From Thermohalobaculum sp963822985 (lineage in GTDB: Bacteria; Pseudomonadota; Alphaproteobacteria; Rhodobacterales; Rhodobacteraceae), in contig CAWGJU010000006.1 of NCBI GenBank assembly GCA_963822985.1, positions 496,001 through 560,000 on the forward strand: 64,000 bases of DNA. The letters run 5' to 3'. Each line of letters opens with the position of its first letter. The stretch's first letter is position 1. Below, piece by piece: positions 45,691 to 55,645 of the stretch. A program made the translations under genes and the position numbers. The notes under the pieces are model-generated. The model worked only from the letters and a program-made list of their open reading frames with translations. It made no database searches and was not told where the DNA came from.

Positions 45691-46407
45691 ATGACGAAGG
45701 AGCCGCTCTGGCGGCAGATCCGCGACACGCTGGGCGCCGAGCTCGGCCAGCGCTATCGCGCCGGCGACCGCCTGCCGTCGGAGGCGCAGCTCGCCACCCG
45801 GTTCGGCGTCAACCGGCACACGGTGCGCCGCGCATTGGCCGAGCTGCAGGCCGAAGGGCTGCTGCACGCCCGCCGCGGCGCCGGCGTCTTCGTCACCGGG
45901 ACACCCGTCGCCTATCGTTTGGGCCCGCGCACGCGCTTCACGCAGAACCTGGCCGCAGCCGGCCAGACCGGCAGCCGCGAGATCCTGCGGCTTGAGACGC
46001 TCGAAGGCACGGGGCCCGAGCTCGAGGCGCTGGGCCTGCGCGCCGGCGGACGGGTGCACGTGCTCGAAGCCGTCGGCTTGTCGGACAGGGTGCCCTTCAC
46101 CTACGCGCACAGCGTCTTCCCCGCCGAGCGGCTGCCGGATCTGCCCCGCGCGCTGGAGCGGACCGGCTCGATCACGGCGGCGCTCGCCAGCTGCGGCGTG
46201 GCCGACTACCGGCGCCTGCGCACCCGGCTCTCGGCCGAGCGGGCAATGGGCGCCATCGCGCGGCATCTGCGCCTGTCCGAGGGCGCGCCCGTGCTGCGCA
46301 CCGTGGCGCTGAACGTCGACGCCGGCGGAGGCCCAGTCGAATATGGCAGGACCTGGTTCTGCACCGACCGGGTCGAGCTGGTCGTCGACGAGGAGAGCTT
46401 CTGCTGA
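45691..46407 (+). CDS. phnF: PhnF, GntR/HutC-family repressor of the phn operon
   Basis: The product of about 238 residues has a winged-helix GntR domain (PLWRQIRDTLGAEL...RLPSEAQLATRFGVNRHTVRRALAEL, then RRGAGVFV) and a C-terminal UTRA ligand domain. It is divergent from phnG with a perfect operator between. Ligand is probably a phosphonate or a pathway intermediate. The ATG at 45691 has no good ribosome site; GGAGG at 45656-45660 lies 9 bases before an in-frame CTG (45670), which could be the true start. The gene is intact. Confidence 0.93.
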   Translation: MTKEPLWRQIRDTLGAELGQRYRAGDRLPSEAQLATRFGVNRHTVRRALAELQAEGLLHARRGAGVFVTGTPVAYRLGPRTRFTQNLAAAGQTGSREILRLETLEGTGPELEALGLRAGGRVHVLEAVGLSDRVPFTYAHSVFPAERLPDLPRALERTGSITAALASCGVADYRRLRTRLSAERAMGAIARHLRLSEGAPVLRTVALNVDAGGGPVEYGRTWFCTDRVELVVDEESFC

Positions 46408-46422
46408 GCCCGGTCGGCGCTG

Positions 46423-47409
46423 TCAGATTTCGGCCGGATCGACCTCGCGGATGAGCGGCTGGCCGTTGGCGAAGCGCACGATATTGTCAAGGAAGAGCTG
46501 GTCCCAGCGCGCCTGGACGCCGTCGCCGGCGAACGAGGTGTGCGGTGTCAGACGAACCTTTGGGTGGGACCAGTAGGGATCGTCCGGCGGCAGCGGCTCG
46601 GTCCTGAAGACGTCGAGAATCGCCGTCCCGATCCGGCCCGCCTTCAGCGCCGCCAGCAACGCTGCGTCGTCGATAACGCCGCCGCGCGCCACGTTCACGA
46701 GGAGCGCGCCCGGCTTGACGGCGGCGAAGAACCCCGCATCGGCCAAGCCGCGCGTGGTGTCGTTCAAAGGGCAGGCGAGAACGACGACATCGGCGTCCGG
46801 CAGCAGCGACGGCAGGTCGCCCTGCGTGCCCACCCTGTCGGCGGTTGCGGAGGCCTCCCGGCTTCGGCGGACCACCGTCGTGACGGCGCCGAACGACTTG
46901 ACGCGGGCGGCGATCGCCTGGCCGATCGGGCCGAAGCCGATGATCAGCCAGTGCGTGCGCCAGATCTCGCGGAACGGGGTCACGCGCCACTCGCCGGCCG
47001 CCTGCATGTTCCGCTGCTCGGCGATCGGGTGGAAGACACTCATCACCTGGGCGATCGCGTACTCCGATATCGCGACGCCTTGCGCTGAGCTGTTGCAGAT
47101 CCGGATGCCCTGATCCGCGGCCTTCCGGTAGAAGGGATGGTCGAGCCCGGCATTGTAGGTCTGCAGCACGCCCACCGACCGGCAGGCGAGCACCGTCTCG
47201 AAAGCCGACTGCTGCCCGCCGTCGCGCGACACATGCGAGCTCAGCCAGAAATAGTCGACGTCGACGTGCGACGGAGGGGCACTCGCGCCATTCACCCGGA
47301 ACTGCCCGTCGCTGCCGAAGGTCAGCACGTCGACGTCGAGACCGAGCGCATCGAGCCGCTCGCCGATGTGTTCGAGCGATCTCTCGTGCATCGCAACGAT
47401 CGTGGTCAT
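46423..47409 (-). CDS. D-isomer-specific 2-hydroxyacid dehydrogenase
   Basis: The 328-residue protein has the two-domain pattern of the D-2-hydroxyacid dehydrogenases. The NAD motif is GFGPIGQAIAARV, the catalytic Arg is in NVARGGVIDD, the Glu is in FRTEPLP and the His is in LTPHTSF. The substrate could be glyoxylate, hydroxypyruvate or another 2-oxo acid. It is tail to tail with phnF, 15 bases apart. No operon partner is visible. It probably belongs to neither the phn cluster nor the eCIS. Confidence 0.88.
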   Translation of the reverse strand: MTTIVAMHERSLEHIGERLDALGLDVDVLTFGSDGQFRVNGASAPPSHVDVDYFWLSSHVSRDGGQQSAFETVLACRSVGVLQTYNAGLDHPFYRKAADQGIRICNSSAQGVAISEYAIAQVMSVFHPIAEQRNMQAAGEWRVTPFREIWRTHWLIIGFGPIGQAIAARVKSFGAVTTVVRRSREASATADRVGTQGDLPSLLPDADVVVLACPLNDTTRGLADAGFFAAVKPGALLVNVARGGVIDDAALLAALKAGRIGTAILDVFRTEPLPPDDPYWSHPKVRLTPHTSFAGDGVQARWDQLFLDNIVRFANGQPLIREVDPAEI

Positions 47410-47737
47410 GGGCGTTCTCAATAGGTTTGCGGATTGCCAGCGCACCAGAGCATAGGCCGGGCGAGATGGTCAAAGCGAACAATCGGAAACATCCGCCCGA
47501 TCACCTGCCAGCCTGGCCACCTCCGGGTCCGGCGGAACGCTCGGGATGCCGGGCCTCGCACGAACCGCGCTCTGGAGCCACTCCCTCGACCATGCGGCGA
47601 GGGCACTGCGCAACCGGAAACGACAGGCTCACCGGGTCGCCGCGATTCAACATAGTTATCGTAAGTTGATTTACCTCAATTCGGCTCGCGTTTTGCTGCA
47701 TACTGTCCAAATCGCATTGAACGAAGGAACGCAGGCC
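47410..47737. promoter_or_regulatory. Intergenic region with the likely eCIS promoter
   Basis: There is no gene on either strand in these 328 bases. The last 100 bases before the sheath gene (47640-47730) are clearly AT-richer than the surroundings, with a TTGATTT-like element, CATACTG near 47699 and a small GTAA...TTAC inverted repeat near 47660. This is the best place for the promoter of the whole eCIS operon. No exact -35/-10 pair can be claimed. The left half should drive the dehydrogenase gene. Confidence 0.45.
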
Positions 47738-50039
47738 ATGGCTGTCGCCGTTTCGTATCCCGGCGTTTATATCCAGGAGGTTCCGAGCGGCGCGCGCGCG
47801 ATCGCGGGGGTGCCCACCTCCATCGCGGCCTTCGTCGGCTACACGGCGCGCGGACCGGTCAACCAGCCCGAGCAGATGTTCAGCTTCGCCGATTTCGAGC
47901 GGAAGTTCGGCGGCCTGCACCTGGACAGCGCGCTCGGCTATGCGATGAACCACTTCTTCCTGAACGGCGGCGCGACGGCCTGGGTCGTGCGCGTGGCGGC
48001 AGGCGCGGCTGCGGCCGAGATCGGCATGGAGAACGCCGCAGGCGTGCTGACCCTGACGGTCGAGGCGGCCAGCGAGGGCCTCTGGGGCAACTCGGTGATC
48101 CTGACCGTCGACCACAACACCGGAAATCCGGCGAGCACGTTCAACCTGGGCGTCACCGAGCTGGTCGAACGCAATGGCCGGCTGGTGCCCGCGCGGGCCG
48201 AGACGCACCGCAATTTATCCATGGACCCGCTAGCCGGAACCTATGTCGAGACGGTGGTGAACGCGGATTCGAACATGATCCGGGTCACTGACGAGGACGC
48301 CGCCGGCTCGGTGGCCGGCGAGTCCCGGTCGCGCCCGCTGACCGACGCGGTCACCGGATCGCTGAACGACGACGTACGGCGGCTCGCCGTCTCGCTGGAC
48401 GGCGGGCCGTTCTACGAGTTCGACCTGTTTGCCGCGGGCGGCAGCCTGGCGGACCTGGCGGCGGTCGCCGCGGCCATCTATGCGATCGTGCCGACGCTGG
48501 AGCCCGCCAACCCCGCGTTCTCGGGTTTCGCCTGCGCGGTCGACGGCACGACCAACGAGATCGTCGCGACATCGGGCACCACGACGAGGGCGTCGGCGGT
48601 GATGTTCCGGCGCGCCTCGATCCGCAGCGCTGCGGCGGTGCTGACGCTGGGCTTGGCCAGTGGCGGGCGCGAGACGCATGGCTCGGCTCCGACCCGGCCC
48701 CTGCCGACCGGGGCCGTGGGCGAGAGGATCGCGGATTTCCCGGCCGTCGCCTTCGCCGACCCGGAGACGATGACGATCAACCTGCTCGATTCGGCCGGGA
48801 CCAACATCGGCGCCGAGACGGTCACGCTGCAGGACACCGGAGCGACGACGCCGGTCGCCGCGCCGACAACGCTGGGCGCGGCGCGGACGATGATCGAGAC
48901 GGCGCTGCGCGCCTCGACGCAGGAGGCGTTCGCGCGCGCGACCGTCGCGGTGGTCGACAACGCGCTGGTGCTGACGCCGGGCGGCGGCGACAGCTCGGTG
49001 CGCTTCGACCCGACCGGCGGCGGCGCGACGGCGTTGGCGCTGACCACGGCCGCCGGCGCGTCCGTCAACGTGGCCAGCTACCAGATGGGCACGGGACCGA
49101 GCGTCGCCGCGCAGCAGGGCGCCGTCGGCGGTGACGACGGCGCGCCGCCGTCGGATGCCGAGGTGCTGGGCTCGCGAGCCCCGAAGACCGGGCTCTACGC
49201 GCTGGAGAGCGTCGATCTGTTCAACATCCTGAACCTGCCCGAGGTGACGGACGCGACGGTGCTGGCCAACGCCATCACCTATGCCGAGGAGCGCCGGTCG
49301 ATCGATTCTCATCGACATGGACGACTCGGTCGACGATTTCGAGTCGGCGCGCGAATGGATCAACGATCCGGCGAATGCGGGGCTGCGCCATCGCAACGCC
49401 GCGGTCTATTTCCCGCGCGTGTCGATGGGCGACCCGCTGCAGGGCAACCGGACGCGGCCCTTCGCCAATTCCGGGCTGATCGCCGGGCTCTATGCCCGCA
49501 CCGACGCGTCCCGGGGCGTCTGGAAGGCGCCCGCCGGGATCGAGGCGCGGCTGCGCGGCGTGCAGGCGCTGGGCTACGTGCTGTCGGATCCGGAGAACGG
49601 GGTGCTGAACCCGCTGGGGCTGAACTGCCTCAGGACGTTTCCGGTCTTCGGCTCGGTCAGCTGGGGCGCGCGGACCATGGTCGGGGCCGACGCGCTGACC
49701 AGCGAGTGGAAGTATGTGCCGGTCCGGCGGCTGGCGCTGTTCATCGAGGAGAGCCTCTATCGCGGGACCCAGTTCGCCGTGTTCGAGCCGAACGACGAGC
49801 CGTTGTGGGCGCAGATCCGGCTGGCGGTCGGATCCTTCATGAACAACCTGTTCCGGCAGGGCGCCTTCCAGGGCTCGAGCCCCAGGGACGCCTACCTGGT
49901 GCGCTGCGACTCCAGCACGACCACGCAGGCTGACATCGACCTCGGCATCGTCAACATCGTCGTCGGCTTCGCGCCGCTGAAGCCGGCCGAGTTCGTCGTC
50001 ATCCAGATCCAGCAACTGGCCGGCCAGAGCCAGTCCTGA
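47738..50039 (+). CDS. eCIS contractile sheath protein, interrupted by a one-base frame change
   Basis: The product of about 766 residues starts MAVAVSYPGVYIQEVPSG, the phage/eCIS sheath opening. It has PTSIAAFVGYTARGP and ends in NIVVGFAPLKPAEFVVIQIQQ, the sheath C-terminus that hooks to the next ring. A large central insertion (about 150-500) is strand-rich. At 49301-49305, after YAEERRSI, the reading moves to another frame (ILIDMDDSVDDFESAREWI). The span is 3n+1, so one surplus base would explain it. As written, sheath lacks its C-terminal third and could not assemble. There is only one sheath gene, unlike Afp/PVC with three. Confidence 0.92.
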
Positions 50040-50056
50040 GCGCGGAGGAGAGAGAC

Positions 50057-50578
50057 ATGGTCCAGTTCAGCGTCAATCCCCAGCGCTTCGACCCGTACAA
50101 GAACTTCAAGTTCAGGGTGCGCTGGGACAACCGCTATGTCGCCGGGATCAGCAAGGTCGGCGCGCTGAAGCGCACGACCGAGGTGGTCGAGCACCGGGTC
50201 GGCGGCGATCCGTCAACCAGCCGGAAGTCGCCCGGCCGGTCCAAGTTCGAGGCGATCATGCTCGAGCGCGGCGTTACCCACGATCCGGATTTCGAGGCCT
50301 GGGCCTCGCTGGTCTGGAACGTCGAGGGGGGCCTCGGGGCCGAGGTGTCGCTGGCCGATTTCCGCAAGGACATCACCATCGAGATGTACAACGAGGCCGG
50401 TCAGCTGGCGATCGCCTACAACGTCTTCCGCTGCTGGGTGTCCGAGTTCCAGGCGCTGCCCGAGCTGGACGCCAACGCCAACGCCGTCGCCATCCAGAGC
50501 ATCAAGCTGGAGAACGAGGGCTGGATCCGCGACACCGGCGTCAACGAGCCCGCCGAGCCGTCCTTCGCCGGAGGCTGA
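50057..50578 (+). CDS. eCIS inner tube protein (gp19-like)
   Basis: The 173-residue protein has the T4-like tail-tube pattern: DPYKNFKFRVRWDNRYVAGISKVGALKRTTEVVEHRVGGDPS, then KSPGRSKFEAIMLERGVTHDPDFEAWA and a C-terminal VAIQSIKLENEGW. Hexameric rings of it make the tube inside the sheath. It begins 17 bases after the sheath stop with GGAGGAG upstream. There is a single copy, in keeping with the simple single-tube eCIS types. Confidence 0.94.
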   Translation: MVQFSVNPQRFDPYKNFKFRVRWDNRYVAGISKVGALKRTTEVVEHRVGGDPSTSRKSPGRSKFEAIMLERGVTHDPDFEAWASLVWNVEGGLGAEVSLADFRKDITIEMYNEAGQLAIAYNVFRCWVSEFQALPELDANANAVAIQSIKLENEGWIRDTGVNEPAEPSFAGG

Positions 50579-50635
50579 CCGGCGCGGTCTGTTGGGAGCG
50601 GTCGGCGGGGGACGGTCGGTGGGGGCTGACGTGAG

Positions 50636-51328
50636 ATGACCGGCGCATTGACATCGAAAGCCATCCTCGGTGCCTGGGAGACCGGGGCGAGGCGAAGCCC
50701 ACTCGACCGGGCGATCGCCGTCCTTTGGGCCGCCGAGGCCATCGACGCCGCCGACCTGCCGCTGGCCGAGCGGGACCGCCGATTGCTGGCGGTACGGGAG
50801 GCGACCTTCGGCAGCCATCTGACGGCGACCGCGCGTTGCCCGGAATGCGGCGAGCAGGTCGAGGTCACGCTGGAGGCCGGGCAGCTTGCGCGGCTGCTGG
50901 TGGCGCCCGGGACGGACGAGGTCGCGATAGGCGGCCACGCCGTTTCGCTGCGCCCGCTGACCAGCCGGGATCTGGCGGCCGCGGCGGGGGCCGCGGAGGC
51001 GGACGTGCCGGGCATCCTGCGCGCCCGCCTGACCGGCGCGGTGGAGCTGCCGCCTGACGCGGTCGGCCGGATCGACGCGCTGATCGAGGAGCGCGAGGCT
51101 GCGGGCGAGCTGACCTGCGGGCTGGCCTGCGTGGAATGCGGCTCGACCTGGAGCGAGCATCTTGACGTCGCCGTCCATGTCTGGGCCGAGGTCGACGCCG
51201 CCGCGCGCCGGCTGCTGCGCGAGGTGGCCGAGGTCGCCGCCGCTTTCGGCTGGTCCGAGGCCGAGATCATCGCGATGAGCGAGACGCGCCGCGCCGCTTA
51301 CCTAAACATCGCGCGGGGGGATGCATGA
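50636..51328 (+). CDS. T4-baseplate-like protein with two CxxC pairs
   Basis: The 230-residue protein fits the T4_baseplate family found in eCIS loci (gp26-like). RAIAVLWAAEAID and RDRRLLAVREATFGSHLTATARCPECGEQVEV come first, and later ELTCGLACVECGSTWSEHLDV. The two CPECG/CVECG pairs may bind one zinc. The C-terminal region contains VAAAFGWSEAEIIAMSETRRAAYL, a motif near the end of this family. The ATG at 50636 overlaps nothing; the stop overlaps the next gene (ATGA). Confidence 0.83.
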   Translation: MTGALTSKAILGAWETGARRSPLDRAIAVLWAAEAIDAADLPLAERDRRLLAVREATFGSHLTATARCPECGEQVEVTLEAGQLARLLVAPGTDEVAIGGHAVSLRPLTSRDLAAAAGAAEADVPGILRARLTGAVELPPDAVGRIDALIEEREAAGELTCGLACVECGSTWSEHLDVAVHVWAEVDAAARRLLREVAEVAAAFGWSEAEIIAMSETRRAAYLNIARGDA

Positions 51329-52071
51329 GCCTGCTGACCCGCCTTGTCGCCCGCGCCACCGGACGGGCCGCCGCGGGGCTGACGCCCCGTCTGCCGGGCC
51401 GGTTCGAGACGGGCAGCGCAGGGGCCGAGCCTCCGGAGGTCCACGGACGGACGGTCGCGGCGCCGGCCCGAGCCGCGGAGGCGGTGAGGCGGGAGGCGCC
51501 GTTACCACGGACGGCGCGGCACAGCGAGGGCCCAGCGCCGGAAGGTCAGGAGACGCGGGCGCCGGCGGCACTCTCCGAGCGATCGGCGCCGGATCTGCCG
51601 GAACCGCTGCCGCCACCGGCGGAGACGCCGAACGCCGGACGGGCGGAGCCTCGGCAGGCGCCCGAGCCGCCCGGACCGATCGTTGCGGCACAGGCCGGCC
51701 ACGACACGCCCGAGGACCGGGAAGCGGCGAGGCAGCATCTGCCGCCTGGACCCCCACTGCGCGGACCGAAGCCGCAGCGGCCGGCGGTGGAGCGCGCGCC
51801 TGACGTGCTCCTGTCCGAGCCGCCGCCGTTCGACCGGAGGCGGCGTCCCTCGGATCCGGGCGGCGAGATCCGCCCGCCGTTCCGCGCCCCGCCAGTCACC
51901 CGCAACAGGCAGACCGCCGCGCCCGAGCCGCCGGAGATCACAGTCCATATCGGCCGGATCGACGTGGTCATGACCCCCGACGAGCGGAAGGGAGCGAAGC
52001 GCGCCGAGCCGCGCCCGCCTCGGATGACAGACCTCGGTGACTATCTCCGGGGCAGGGAGACCGGCGGATGA
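51325..52071 (+). CDS. Proline-rich eCIS protein of unknown function
   Basis: The 248-residue product is mostly low-complexity Pro/Ala/Arg sequence (about 20-200). It ends in a conserved-looking part, EITVHIGRIDVVM, then MTDLGDYLRGRETGG. That short C-terminal pattern (V.I.IGRI.V...LDDYL..R) recurs in small proteins of eCIS clusters next to the Pvc16-like gene, as I recall. It may be a flexible linker or tether in the particle. It is ATGA-coupled to both neighbours. No known domain otherwise. Confidence 0.7.
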   Translation: MSLLTRLVARATGRAAAGLTPRLPGRFETGSAGAEPPEVHGRTVAAPARAAEAVRREAPLPRTARHSEGPAPEGQETRAPAALSERSAPDLPEPLPPPAETPNAGRAEPRQAPEPPGPIVAAQAGHDTPEDREAARQHLPPGPPLRGPKPQRPAVERAPDVLLSEPPPFDRRRRPSDPGGEIRPPFRAPPVTRNRQTAAPEPPEITVHIGRIDVVMTPDERKGAKRAEPRPPRMTDLGDYLRGRETGG

Positions 52072-53402
52072 GCAACGTCCTGGCCATCGCCGCGGTCACG
52101 CAGTTGTTGAAGGACCTGATCAACGACGCGCTGATCGACGGTGACGTAAGCCAGGCCATGGGCGCGGATTTCACTGTGACCGCCCTTCCTCCCGACCGGA
52201 TCGTCGCCCGGAACGGCGAGAGCCAGGCGACCCAGCTGAACGTCTTTCTGCACCGGATCACGCCGAACGCAGCGCTGCGCAACACCGACCTGCCGACCCG
52301 CGACAGCGAGGGGCGGCTGGTCCGGCGGCCTCGGCTGGCGCTGGACCTGCACTACATGTTGACCGCCGTCTCGGCCAGCGAGCTGCACGCCGAGATCCTA
52401 CTCGGCTACGCCATGCAGCTGTTCCACGAGACGGCCATCCTGCCGCGCGAGCAGATCCGGACGGCGCTGTCCTCGGGCATTCCGGGCAACATCCTCCCCG
52501 ACGATTTCGGCGTGATCCGCGTGGCCGAGCTGGCGGACCAGATCGAGCTGATCAAGATCACGCCGCGCACGCTGTCGATGGACGACATGTCCAAGATGTG
52601 GACGGCGTTGCAGACGAGTTACCGGACGACCGTGGCATACGACGTCTCGCTGGTGCTGATCGAGCGCGAGCTGCCGGTGCGGCCGCCGCTGCCCGTGCTC
52701 AGCCGGGGCGGGCCGGTCGACCCGGCGACGAGGCGCGATCCGGGCGTGACGGTCCGGCCCGACCTGCTGTCGGGCGTGCCGACGGTGTCCTCGATCGAGC
52801 CGATGGACGGCCATCCGGTGATGCGGCTGGGCGGACGGATCGCGCTGAGCGGGACGGCGCTCGACCGGGGCGACGCGACGGCGCGGTTCACGGAGCCCGG
52901 CAGCGGCATGGTGCTGGAGCTGGCTCCGGTGCTGCCGACCGGCCCGAGCCGCCTGCTGGTTCAGCTGCCCTCCGGGCCGGCGCTGGCGGCCTCGCATCCG
53001 CTTGCCGGTACCGGAGCGGACCCGGGCGCCTGGCGGATCGGACCCTATTCGATCGGCGTCGGCCTGATCGGCGGCGACGGGCGCGAGAGCGAGACGAACG
53101 CGTTGCCGCTGGCACTGGCCCCGGCCAGCGCGCCTTCAGCAGCGCCCAGCGCCGGCGGCACCACGATCACGGTGACCTGCCAGCCCGCGATCAGGCCGGG
53201 CCAGACGGTGGCGATCCTGGCGGGACAGGAGATGGCGCTGGTCGACTCGCCAGTTACGCCCGCCTCCAGCGCATCGGCCGAGTTCACCGGGCTGGCGCCA
53301 GGGTCGCAGGTTCCCGTGCGCCTGCGCGTCGACGGCGTGGACAGCCCGGTGATAGACCTCGGGGCCGATCCGCCGGTGCTCGAGACGGTGACCATCCCAT
53401 GA
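52068..53402 (+). CDS. Pvc16/Afp16-like tail terminator (DUF4255) with C-terminal extension
   Basis: The first 190 residues form a DUF4255/Pvc16_N domain: VTQLLKDLINDALIDGDV, then LNVFLHRITPNAALRN with DLHYMLTAVSASELHAEILLGYAMQLFHE and PRTLSMDDMSKMWTALQTSYRTTVAYDVSLVLIE. In the afp system this protein caps the sheath/tube and sets length. A 250-residue C-terminal part with IPT/Ig-like repeats (VSSIEPMDGHPVMRLGGRIALSG) is an addition. It overlaps both neighbours by ATGA. Confidence 0.9.
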   Translation: MSNVLAIAAVTQLLKDLINDALIDGDVSQAMGADFTVTALPPDRIVARNGESQATQLNVFLHRITPNAALRNTDLPTRDSEGRLVRRPRLALDLHYMLTAVSASELHAEILLGYAMQLFHETAILPREQIRTALSSGIPGNILPDDFGVIRVAELADQIELIKITPRTLSMDDMSKMWTALQTSYRTTVAYDVSLVLIERELPVRPPLPVLSRGGPVDPATRRDPGVTVRPDLLSGVPTVSSIEPMDGHPVMRLGGRIALSGTALDRGDATARFTEPGSGMVLELAPVLPTGPSRLLVQLPSGPALAASHPLAGTGADPGAWRIGPYSIGVGLIGGDGRESETNALPLALAPASAPSAAPSAGGTTITVTCQPAIRPGQTVAILAGQEMALVDSPVTPASSASAEFTGLAPGSQVPVRLRVDGVDSPVIDLGADPPVLETVTIP

Positions 53403-55400
53403 CGGTGAAGGCCGCCATCGAGGGCTCCGCCCGCGCCGTCGTCGCCGAGATGCGCGCGGCGCTGGCGGCCGATTGCGCGGCGCTGAGGGCGCGGATCGAG
53501 GCGCTGGGCGCCAGAGAGCTGCACGCCGGCGGGCTGGGTGGCGGAGAGCCGGCGGCCGGAGAGCCGCTGGCCGGTGCGCCCCCCGGGCCGAGCGGGTCCG
53601 GGCTGGACACGCTGGTCACGCTGTTCCGGCTGACCACGATCGAGCGCGGCCTGCTCTGCCTGGCCGCCGGGCCGGACCTGGACCCCACGCTGGGGGCGGC
53701 GATCGCGCAGGCGACGGGCGGCCTGTCGCGCGCCGACGTCTCGCTGGCGATCAGGCTGTTCGGACCCGAGGCGTGGGACGCCCTCTGCCCCGCCGCGCCG
53801 CTGCGCAGGCGGCGGATGGTCGACCTGGCTGGCAGCGGGCCCATGCCCGGCCGGCAGATCGAGCCGGACGAGCGGGTGCTGCACTTCCTGATGGGCCTGA
53901 ACTATCTGGACGCGCGGCTGGAGGGGATCGTGCACGCGATGGAGCCGGCGCCCGGCTGCTCCCCCAGCAGCGAGGCGAGCCGCCGGATCGCCGCCGTCTG
54001 GTCGCGCGCAGGGCGCGATGCCGGTCCTGCTGCTGGCCGGCACCGATCGGCTGGCTGTCCGCGAAGCGATGCTGGAGGCCGCCTCGGCGCTCGGCATCCT
54101 TTTGTTTCGCTTGGACGCGGCGGACATCCCGGCGGACTGGACGCAGCGCGACGCGCTGGCGACGTTCATCGACCGCGAGCTGGCGCTATCGGACGGCGCG
54201 CTGTTGATCGAATGCGGCGAGGCCGGTGCGGAAGCCGGTGCGGAGGCCGGGGCGCGGGCCGGGGCGCGGGAGTCCGCTCGGCTGGCGAACCTGCTGGCGG
54301 CGCCGACGGCGATCTCGGCCGCCGACCCCGCAATCCCCGACCGGGGGCCGCGCCTGCGGCTGGACGTGGCCGCGCCGGGCATCCACGAGCGGCGCGCTAT
54401 CTGGGCCGACGCCCTGGGCCAGCGGGCCGAGGCGCTGGGCGCGGACCTCGACCATCTGGCCGAGCAGTTCGTGCTGGACCGCGCGGGCGTGATGGCGGCG
54501 GCCGAGTCGGTGACGAGCGGCGCCAGGATCGCGCCCGACCGGCTGAAGGCGGAAGTCTGGCGGGCCGCCCGCGAGCAGGGACGGCGCCGTCTTGACGGGC
54601 TGGCCGAGCGGATCGAGAGCACCGCCGAGTGGGACGATCTGGTCCTGCCGGAGGCGCAGATGGCGCAGCTTCGCGACCTGGAGCTGCACGTGCGCGAGGC
54701 CTGGCGCATCGGCGAGGACTGGGGCTGGCGCGCCAAGAGCCCGCGCGGGCTGGGCGGGGCGGCGCTGTTTGCCGGCCCGTCGGGAACGGGCAAGACCTTC
54801 GCGGCGGAAGTGCTGTCGAACCGGCTGGGCCTCGATCTCTACCGGATCGACCTCAGCCAGGTGGTCTCGAAATACATCGGCGAGACCGAGAAGAACCTGT
54901 CGCGGATCTTCACGGCCGCCGAGCGCGGCGGCGCGATCCTGCTGTTCGACGAGGCGGACTCGCTGTTCGGCAAGCGCAGCGAGGTCAAGGACAGCCACGA
55001 CCGATACGCCAACATCGAGGTCAGTTACCTGCTGCAACAGATGGAGTCCTATCGGGGGCTCGCCATCCTGACGACGAACCAGAAGAGCGCGCTGGACGCG
55101 GCGTTCCTGCGGCGATTGCGCTTCATCGTGCAGTTTCCGTTCCCGGACACTGCGGCCAGGGCCGAGATCTGGAGGCGCATCTTCCCGCATCAGACACCGA
55201 CCAAGGGGCTGGATTTCGCGCGGCTGGCGCGGCTGAACCTGTCCGGCGGCTCGATCCGGTCGATCGCGCTGAACGCCAGCTATCTGGCGGCGGGCGCGGG
55301 CGGGCCGGTCACGCCGGCCCAGATCCAGACCGCGGCTCAGCGCGAATACGCCAAGCTGGAAAAGCCCTTCACCTCGGCCGAGCAGGCGGCGGCGACATGA
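53399..55400 (+). CDS. eCIS AAA+ ATPase (Afp15-like), interrupted by a one-base frame change
   Basis: The product of about 666 residues has an N-terminal winged/helical domain (LDTLVTLFRLTTIERGLLCLAAGPDL, RLEGIVHAM) and a C-terminal AAA+ module. That module has Walker A GPSGTGKTF, Walker B LLFDEADSLFGKRSEV, sensor ILTTNQKSALD and arginine-finger region FLRRLRFIVQFPFP. Around 54005 the reading AAVWS is followed by AQGAMPVLLLAG in another frame. One surplus C in a CGCGCG run would explain it (span 3n+1). eCIS ATPases of this type aid particle assembly. As written, the AAA+ part would not be translated in frame. Confidence 0.9.
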
Positions 55401-55645
55401 CCCGGCAGCGGATCAACCTGCGCATCGGCCGGGTGGTGGTCCGGGATGGCGAGCTGTCGGAGCAGGCACTGGGCGAGGCGATCCGGGCCGAGCTGGCCAT
55501 GCGGCTGCACGGCCTAGGCGCCGTCGCGCCGCCGCGCGGCGCCATCGCCGTGGTCGACGCGGGAACCGCCGAGGGTACCGGAGGCGAGGGCGGCGGCGTC
55601 GGAGAGGCCATCGGCCGGGCGACGGCGGGAGTGCTGAAGCCGTGA
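55397..55645 (+). CDS. Small eCIS protein of unknown function
   Basis: The 82-residue product reads INLRIGRVVVRDGELSEQALGEAIRAELAMRL, then a short Gly-rich part. A small protein of this size with a (I/L)RIxRIVVxG start is common between the ATPase and DUF4157 genes in eCIS loci, as far as I recall. It is coupled to both neighbours by overlaps (ATGA at 55397, GTGA at 55642). No domain is recognised; it may be an ATPase partner. Confidence 0.7.
   Translation: MTRQRINLRIGRVVVRDGELSEQALGEAIRAELAMRLHGLGAVAPPRGAIAVVDAGTAEGTGGEGGGVGEAIGRATAGVLKP

Noticed and set aside
52598..54595. Long plus-strand open frame across the cap and ATPase genes in another frame
   Set aside because: It is a shadow of the Pvc16-like and ATPase genes; only the ATPase and cap frames show conserved motifs.
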